This document shows positions 37,572 through 41,295 of a DNA stretch of 41,295 nt, piece by piece; position 1 is the stretch's first letter, and the number at the start of each line of letters is the position of its first letter. Both the position numbers and the translations under genes were made by a program. The notes below the pieces were generated by a model. That model had not been told where the DNA came from, made no database searches, and was given only the letters and a program-made list of their open reading frames with translations. Source of the DNA: Burkholderiales bacterium (GTDB lineage: Bacteria; Pseudomonadota; Gammaproteobacteria; Burkholderiales; Usitatibacteraceae); NCBI GenBank assembly GCA_017853245.1, contig JAFMJY010000009.1, positions 1-41,295 of the forward strand, read 5' to 3'.

Positions 37572-38912
37572 TCAGTCGAGCGCGGGCACGCCGGGCTTGT
37601 CGGTGCCCGGGATCAGCGAGTCGAGGCCCGGGGTCTCGAACAGGGCGAGGTCGATCGCCGCCGCCATGGCGCGGTAGCCCGCGTCGCTCGGGTGCAGCCC
37701 GTCGCCGCTGTCGAATTCCCGCTTGAGGAACGTGGGCCGCAAGGGGTCGCGCACCGCCAGGTCAAAATCGATCACGCCGTCGAACTCGCCGCCGCCGCGG
37801 ATCCAGGCATTGATAGCTTGCCGCTTACCCTCGCCATCCTCCGTGTAATAGGCCGACGAGCACGGGAACAGCGGGACAGTCGGCAGGCAGGTGGCCGCAA
37901 ACGGCGTGAGCGTAGCCCCGAAGATCTTCAGGCCCCGCTCCCGTGCCTCGGTGATCAGGCGACGGTAGCCGGCGATGATCTGCTCGGCGCTCTTGTGCTG
38001 GAAGGCGATGCCGGGCAGCCAGCTCGGGATGCCGATGTCGTTGATGCCCTGCAGGACGATCACGTAGCGCACGCCGGGCGCGGAAAGCGCGTCTCGGTGG
38101 AAGCGCGTGAGCGTGTCAGGCCCGACGAAGAAGGTGAGCACACGGTTGCCGGCGATGCCGGCGTTCACCACCGACAGGTGACGATGGCTCGAGGCGCCGA
38201 GCAAACGCTCCGACAGCAGATTGGGCCAGCGCTGATTCGCGTCCACCGAAGAGCCTTGCCCGTCGGTGATCGAGTCGCCGATCGCGACGATGGCGCTCGA
38301 GCGCAGGCTCGCCTGCACGGACACGCCACTGATGAAGAACCAGGAGGTCGACGTTTTCTCGACCGACGGATTGGCGACCATCGCCTGGTTGCCGGGAAGA
38401 ATGTACGTGGTCTGGCTGGCCAGGTGATGAAAAGTCGCCGCCGGCTTGCTCAACTCGTACCACTCGGTCGGGATGTGGAAGCTCACCACCAGGTCGGCGA
38501 GCGTCGGCAGCAGGAAATCCACCGGGTCGCTGTCCAGCGTGGCGCCCGCCGGAATGGTGAACGAACGGGAACCTCCGACCGTCACCGGGCGAAGCGTGCC
38601 CGCCACCACAGAGGCACCGGCGCTCCTCAGCGAGACACTCGCCGCGGACACCGGTAGGGGGTTGTCACCGTACTCGTTGGTGAATCGGATGCGAATCCGC
38701 TCGCCCCCGAGGCTCACCCGGAATACTTGCCGGACGGTTTGGTTGCGAAAGCTCCCGGGCTCGGGGACGACCAGGGGCCACTCCTCGAACTGCGGGCTTG
38801 CCGCCCAGGTGGCGACCCAGTGGGTCGCGGTAGGCTGCGCCCAGGAAAGCGGCACGTAGACCCCCGCGGCGATCCAGGCGATGCACCGCAGGAAGAAGCT
38901 GAAGCGTTTCAC
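37572..38912 (-). CDS. Exported SGNH/GDSL-type esterase
   Basis: 446 residues starting at a GTG (38912). The first ~25 residues are a signal peptide (VKRFSFFLRCIAWIAAGVYVPLSWA), so it is exported. An N-terminal beta-rich region (~30-200) is followed by the SGNH catalytic domain: block I GDSITDG (212-218, nucleophile S214), block II AGNR, block III GINDIG with N291, and block V DGLHPSD with D404 and H407. An esterase or polysaccharide deacetylase acting on envelope or environmental substrates is likely, but the substrate is unknown. An in-frame start at 39020 lies inside 6S RNA and is rejected. No ribosome binding site is obvious before the GTG. It lies 44 bases after the 6S RNA. Confidence 0.88.
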   Translation of the reverse strand: MKRFSFFLRCIAWIAAGVYVPLSWAQPTATHWVATWAASPQFEEWPLVVPEPGSFRNQTVRQVFRVSLGGERIRIRFTNEYGDNPLPVSAASVSLRSAGASVVAGTLRPVTVGGSRSFTIPAGATLDSDPVDFLLPTLADLVVSFHIPTEWYELSKPAATFHHLASQTTYILPGNQAMVANPSVEKTSTSWFFISGVSVQASLRSSAIVAIGDSITDGQGSSVDANQRWPNLLSERLLGASSHRHLSVVNAGIAGNRVLTFFVGPDTLTRFHRDALSAPGVRYVIVLQGINDIGIPSWLPGIAFQHKSAEQIIAGYRRLITEARERGLKIFGATLTPFAATCLPTVPLFPCSSAYYTEDGEGKRQAINAWIRGGGEFDGVIDFDLAVRDPLRPTFLKREFDSGDGLHPSDAGYRAMAAAIDLALFETPGLDSLIPGTDKPGVPALD

Positions 38913-38956
38913 GAGGGGAAGGCCTGGACGGTGGGCGGGCGAAGCGGCAGTGACGC

Positions 38957-39138
38957 GGGATGCCTGCGGTGTTCGCCCGGGCCGCACGCTCGAACCCAAG
39001 GGTCCAAGTCGGTCGCCCACCGAGCGCCGCAGGTACGTCCGCGTGGGACGCGCACAATAGCGCTCATCGGGCGGGCGTCCATGCTGACATGATTATCGGC
39101 TCGAAGATGTAAGCCCGGACGAACACCGCAGGCATCCC
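38957..39138 (-). ncRNA. ssrS: 6S RNA
   Basis: About 182 bases, near the 184 of E. coli 6S RNA. The conserved 5' segment CTTACATCTTCGAGCC followed by GATAATCATGTC is present, as is the 3' CTTGGGTTCGAGCG. The two ends (39120-39138 and 38957-38975) form an uninterrupted 19-bp stem on the minus strand. A more AT-rich central region remains for the open bubble that mimics a melted promoter and traps sigma-70 RNA polymerase. Position right after zapA is the classic proteobacterial location. Exact ends are inferred from the stem. No -10 box was found just before it, so it may be processed from the zapB-zapA transcript or have a poor promoter inside zapA. Confidence 0.93.
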
Positions 39139-39161
39139 GGATGCCGCGCCGGGGGCGTCGG

Positions 39162-39524
39162 TCAGAAAAGCTTGTCCTGGTCCGCGCCAAGCGCTGATTC
39201 CAGCGCCTCCTGCATGACAACGATTCTACGCCGCACATCCCCGGCGTCAACGCCGGAAGCGGCTGCGGCAGCAGCGGTGATGCGCGGCTTGTCTCGACGC
39301 GCGGCCAGCAGCTCATGCGCAATGTTGAGCGCCGCCATGATGGCGAGCTTCTCGTTGCCGGCGACCTTGCCCGTGTCGCGCAGCTGGCGGATGCGCTCAT
39401 TGAGGAATTCGACGCTCGCGGTGATCTGGGCTTCCTCGCCCGGGGGACAGCCAACGCGATACTCGCGGCCCAGCACCTGGATGGCGAGCCCTCCATCACG
39501 GCCCTTGGCGCCTGAATCGCTCAC
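39162..39524 (-). CDS. zapA: Cell division protein ZapA
   Basis: 120-residue cytoplasmic protein that bundles FtsZ filaments at the Z ring. The ZapA core is clear: VLGREYRVGCPPGEE, VEFLNERIRQLRDTGKVAGNEKLAIMAALNIAHELL, followed by a short C-terminal helix. The start is a GTG at 39524 that overlaps the zapB stop (GTGA), suggesting coupling. Its stop lies 23 bases before the 5' end of 6S RNA. Confidence 0.94.
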   Translation of the reverse strand: MSDSGAKGRDGGLAIQVLGREYRVGCPPGEEAQITASVEFLNERIRQLRDTGKVAGNEKLAIMAALNIAHELLAARRDKPRITAAAAAASGVDAGDVRRRIVVMQEALESALGADQDKLF

Positions 39525-39721
39525 GGCTCTGTCTCCGGAATCTGCTTGAGCAACGCCTCGATCCTCGCCTTGGCGGCGGCGAGCTTCTCGCCCAGGCGCG
39601 CGTTCTCGTCGGCCCGCTCGGCCACCTGCTGGCGCAGGCTCGCGTTGTCGGCACGCAACTGGCGAATCTGCGCCGCCGCTTGCGCGACCTTTGCCTCGAG
39701 CGACGCCAGTTCGTTTTCCAT
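39521..39721 (-). CDS. zapB: Small coiled-coil ZapB-like protein
   Basis: 66 residues, almost entirely one coiled coil (MENELASLEAKVAQAA... ending LLKQIPETEP) with heptad Leu/Ala spacing. It resembles the short proteins found directly before zapA in betaproteobacteria, often annotated as ZapB-like or as a cell division protein. Function with ZapA/FtsZ is inferred from position. The ATG at 39721 lies at the predicted transcription start, so the message may be leaderless. A longer reading frame starting at a TTG overlaps the -35 and is less likely. Confidence 0.82.
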   Translation of the reverse strand: MENELASLEAKVAQAAAQIRQLRADNASLRQQVAERADENARLGEKLAAAKARIEALLKQIPETEP

Positions 39722-39727
39722 GCGTCG

Positions 39728-39757
39728 ACGATAGGGGAAAACGCACGCCCGAGTCAA
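39728..39757 (-). promoter_or_regulatory. Sigma-70 promoter for zapB-zapA
   Basis: Minus strand TTGACT (39752-39757), 18-base spacer, TATCGT (39728-39733). Start expected at or within a base or two of 39721, the A of the zapB ATG. Downstream genes including 6S RNA could share it. It overlaps the divergent btuB promoter region. Confidence 0.6.
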
Positions 39758-39762
39758 CGCGT

Positions 39763-39768
39763 TATGAT
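39763..39768 (+). promoter_or_regulatory. btuB leader -10 box
   Basis: TATGAT on the plus strand, about 7 bases before the first pairing bases of the cobalamin riboswitch (39773-39778). That position is right for the transcript to begin at the aptamer's P1 helix. No -35 matches well; the region it would occupy (39740-39745) is within the zapB promoter spacer. Confidence 0.55.
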
Positions 39769-39772
39769 GAAT

Positions 39773-39919
39773 GCGCTCTCAGGTGTACGGGAAGCCGGTG
39801 TGAAGCCGGCGCTGCCCCCGCAACGGTAAGCCTCACGAGAGCCGTCATGCAGTGCCACTGCGCGCGAGCGCGGGAAGGCGACGGCTCGTTCAGGCCAGCC
39901 CGGAGACCGGCCCGAGCGC
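39773..39919 (+). promoter_or_regulatory. Cobalamin (AdoCbl) riboswitch aptamer
   Basis: Typical class-I cobalamin aptamer. P1 can form between GCGCTC (39773-39778) and GAGCGC (39914-39919). The conserved core GCTGCCCCCGCAACGGTAA (39811-39829), GCCACTG (39854-39860), GGGAAGGC (39872-39879) and the B12 box AGCCCGGAGACCGGCC (39897-39912) are all present in order. It precedes a TonB receptor of the BtuB family, the expected target; binding of the coenzyme normally turns such genes off. Confidence 0.96.
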
Positions 39920-39920
39920 G

Positions 39921-40015
39921 ACGCCCCGGCGTGTCGATGCCTGCATCGGCGCGGCGGGAACCGAAAACCACCGGCTTGCGGGGACGCTCGCCGGAAGGAA
40001 AGGAAGGTCTGCAGC
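39921..40015 (+). promoter_or_regulatory. Riboswitch expression platform and btuB ribosome binding site
   Basis: After the aptamer come two small hairpins, ACGCC-CC-GGCGT (39921-39932) and CGATG-CCTG-CATCG (39935-39948), then purine-rich GGAAGGAAAGGAAGG (39993-40007) 8 bases before the ATG. An inverted repeat CCGGC (39971-39975) with GCCGG (39990-39994) could close over the start of the ribosome binding site. There is no T-run, so control by hiding the ribosome binding site is more likely than an intrinsic terminator. Confidence 0.55.
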
Positions 40016-41295
40016 ATGAGAATTCCGGCGCTGTCGGGCAGCTTGCTGCTCTCGGCCGCCGCGCTGGCCCAGCCAGCCCCGCCGGCCACGCCGGTCGAGG
40101 GGCTGGTGGTGACGGCGACGCGCATCGTCCAGCGCGCCGACGAAGCCCTGCGCGACATTGCCGTCATCACCCGCGAAGACATCGAGCGCGCTGGCCCCAT
40201 CACCCTTCAGGAGCTCCTCGCCCGCGAGGCGCTGGTGGAGTTTCGCGGGTCGGGCGGCGCCGGACAGCCCGCCGGCCTGTTCCTGCGTGGCGCGAATGCG
40301 GCCCAGACCCTGGTGCTGGTCGACGGCTTGCGAGTGAGCTCGGCGACAGTCGGCACGACGGCGGTCCACACTCTGCCCCTTGCGATGATCGAGCGCATCG
40401 AGGTCGTGAAGGGCCCGCTCTCCAGCCTGTACGGGGCGGACGCCATGGGCGGCGTGATCCAGATCTTCACCCGCGCCTCGCAGAAGCCGCGACTCACCGG
40501 GGCGCTGTCAGTCGGAAACGAGCGCGACTACGCCGGCTCGGCAGGCTTCACCGCCATCGAGGGCAACACAACGGTGTCATTTTCGGCGGGCGCCCGCCGC
40601 TATGACGCGCCAAGCGCCACGAACCCGCGCGCCTTTTGCCATGACCCGGACCGGGACCGGCACGAGCTCGAGTTCGCCTCGACGGAGGTGCTCACGCGGC
40701 TCTGGCAGGGCGAGGTGATTTCCGTCTCTGGGTTCGTGAGCCGCAATCGTGCGCGCTTCGACGGCTGCCCGGATGAGCAGGGCCGCTTCTCGGACGACCG
40801 GAACGAGCAGACCCTCGCAGGCGCTCGCGTGTCGTCGACCAACGTGATCCTGCCCGGGTGGTCGAGCCGGCTGTCCGCGGGGGAAGGCCGGGATCGCATC
40901 GACATCACGGGCAGCCTCGCCTCGCGGTACGAAACGCGCCAGCAACAGTTGAGCTGGGTGAACACGTTCTCCGTGCCCGGCGGCACTTTTCTGGCGGGCG
41001 TCGAGGGGCTGCGCCAGCAAGTGCTGTCCTCCGACTTGTTCGCGCGTACCGAGCGCGACACCCGCTCGGTGTTCGTGGGCCTGAACGAACGTTGGGGTGG
41101 CCAACAGCTGGAGGCTTCGGCGCGGCGCGACGAAGACGATCAATTCGGGGCTCGCACCACGGGCTCGATCAGCCTCGGTGGCACCTGGCCCCGATTCGCG
41201 CAGGTGACGACCACGAGAGGCCGGAGCTTCCGCGCCCCCACCTTCTATGACCTCTACGGCCCCACTTCCGACTACTACGTGCCCAATCCGGCGCT
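40016..41295 (+). CDS. btuB: TonB-dependent vitamin B12 receptor BtuB (partial)
   Basis: Outer-membrane receptor for corrinoids, truncated by the window edge after 426 codons (no stop seen). The ATG at 40016 follows a strong purine-rich ribosome binding site. Signal peptide MRIPALSGSLLLSAAALA, then a TonB box EGLVVTATR (28-36). The plug domain covers about 40-155, with LVLVDGLRV, IERIEVVKGPLSSLYG and GVIQIFTR as in the BtuB/FecA/CirA plug family. Beta-barrel strands with alternating hydrophobic residues follow. The upstream cobalamin riboswitch makes BtuB the best name. A siderophore receptor is much less likely. Confidence 0.93.
   Translation, partial: MRIPALSGSLLLSAAALAQPAPPATPVEGLVVTATRIVQRADEALRDIAVITREDIERAGPITLQELLAREALVEFRGSGGAGQPAGLFLRGANAAQTLVLVDGLRVSSATVGTTAVHTLPLAMIERIEVVKGPLSSLYGADAMGGVIQIFTRASQKPRLTGALSVGNERDYAGSAGFTAIEGNTTVSFSAGARRYDAPSATNPRAFCHDPDRDRHELEFASTEVLTRLWQGEVISVSGFVSRNRARFDGCPDEQGRFSDDRNEQTLAGARVSSTNVILPGWSSRLSAGEGRDRIDITGSLASRYETRQQQLSWVNTFSVPGGTFLAGVEGLRQQVLSSDLFARTERDTRSVFVGLNERWGGQQLEASARRDEDDQFGARTTGSISLGGTWPRFAQVTTTRGRSFRAPTFYDLYGPTSDYYVPNPA

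Noticed and set aside
38957-39020. Upstream in-frame start for the SGNH esterase inside 6S RNA
   Set aside because: It would add a non-conserved Arg/Pro-rich stretch before a clear signal peptide, which begins at the GTG at 38912.

Overview
This window is a stretch of housekeeping chromosome from a GC-rich Gram-negative bacterium, most likely a betaproteobacterium. The evidence is the combination of murJ-ribF-ileS-lspA-ispH, a pilE/V/W/X/Y1/fimT minor-pilin cluster, a tkt-gap-pgk-pyk-fba-purC carbon-metabolism run, and the order zapB-zapA-6S RNA with an EVE-domain gene nearby. The genus cannot be fixed by reading alone. There is no phage, insertion sequence, CRISPR array or integrase. Codon bias is uniformly high-GC, and this creates many long spurious reading frames opposite real genes.

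Layout. Positions 1-3211 (minus strand): rpsT, argD, argF and a partial, unrecognised secreted protein. Positions 3314-10015 (plus): murJ, ribF, ileS, lspA, ispH, mostly overlapping by a few bases; these serve envelope precursor export, flavin synthesis, translation, lipoprotein processing and isoprenoid synthesis. Positions 10035-16500 (minus): six type IV pilus genes, pilE-pilV-pilW-pilX-pilY1-fimT, several with 4-base start/stop overlaps. Position 16697: tRNA-Thr(CGT) on the plus strand. Positions 16800-22749 (minus): speD, speE, rsmE, argA, yggX, rpiA, ilvA. Positions 23068-31404 (plus): tkt, gap, pgk, pyk, fba, purC and a HAD hydrolase. Positions 31407-32165 (minus): a periplasmic alpha/beta hydrolase. 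Positions 32203-33333 (plus): an M20 deacylase. Positions 33341-39721 (minus): zapB, zapA, 6S RNA, an SGNH esterase, an EVE protein, a TauE/SafE permease, trkA and trkH. Positions 39773-41295 (plus): a cobalamin riboswitch and a truncated btuB-type TonB receptor.

Function. Three arginine genes (argF, argD, argA) and possibly a fourth (the M20 enzyme, if it is ArgE) lie at separate spots. SpeD supplies the aminopropyl donor used by SpeE. Transketolase and RpiA serve the pentose phosphate pathway (and a Calvin cycle if the organism has one), feeding the gap-pgk-pyk-fba block. TrkA and TrkH form one potassium uptake system.

I found no clearly new multi-gene system. The items most worth a second look are the two 'non-coding' loci (6S RNA with a perfect 19-bp terminal stem leading into an SGNH esterase gene; the B12 riboswitch with overlapping divergent promoters), a PilY1 whose two expected metal sites both look degenerate, a structured speD leader, and the unknown secreted protein coupled to argF.
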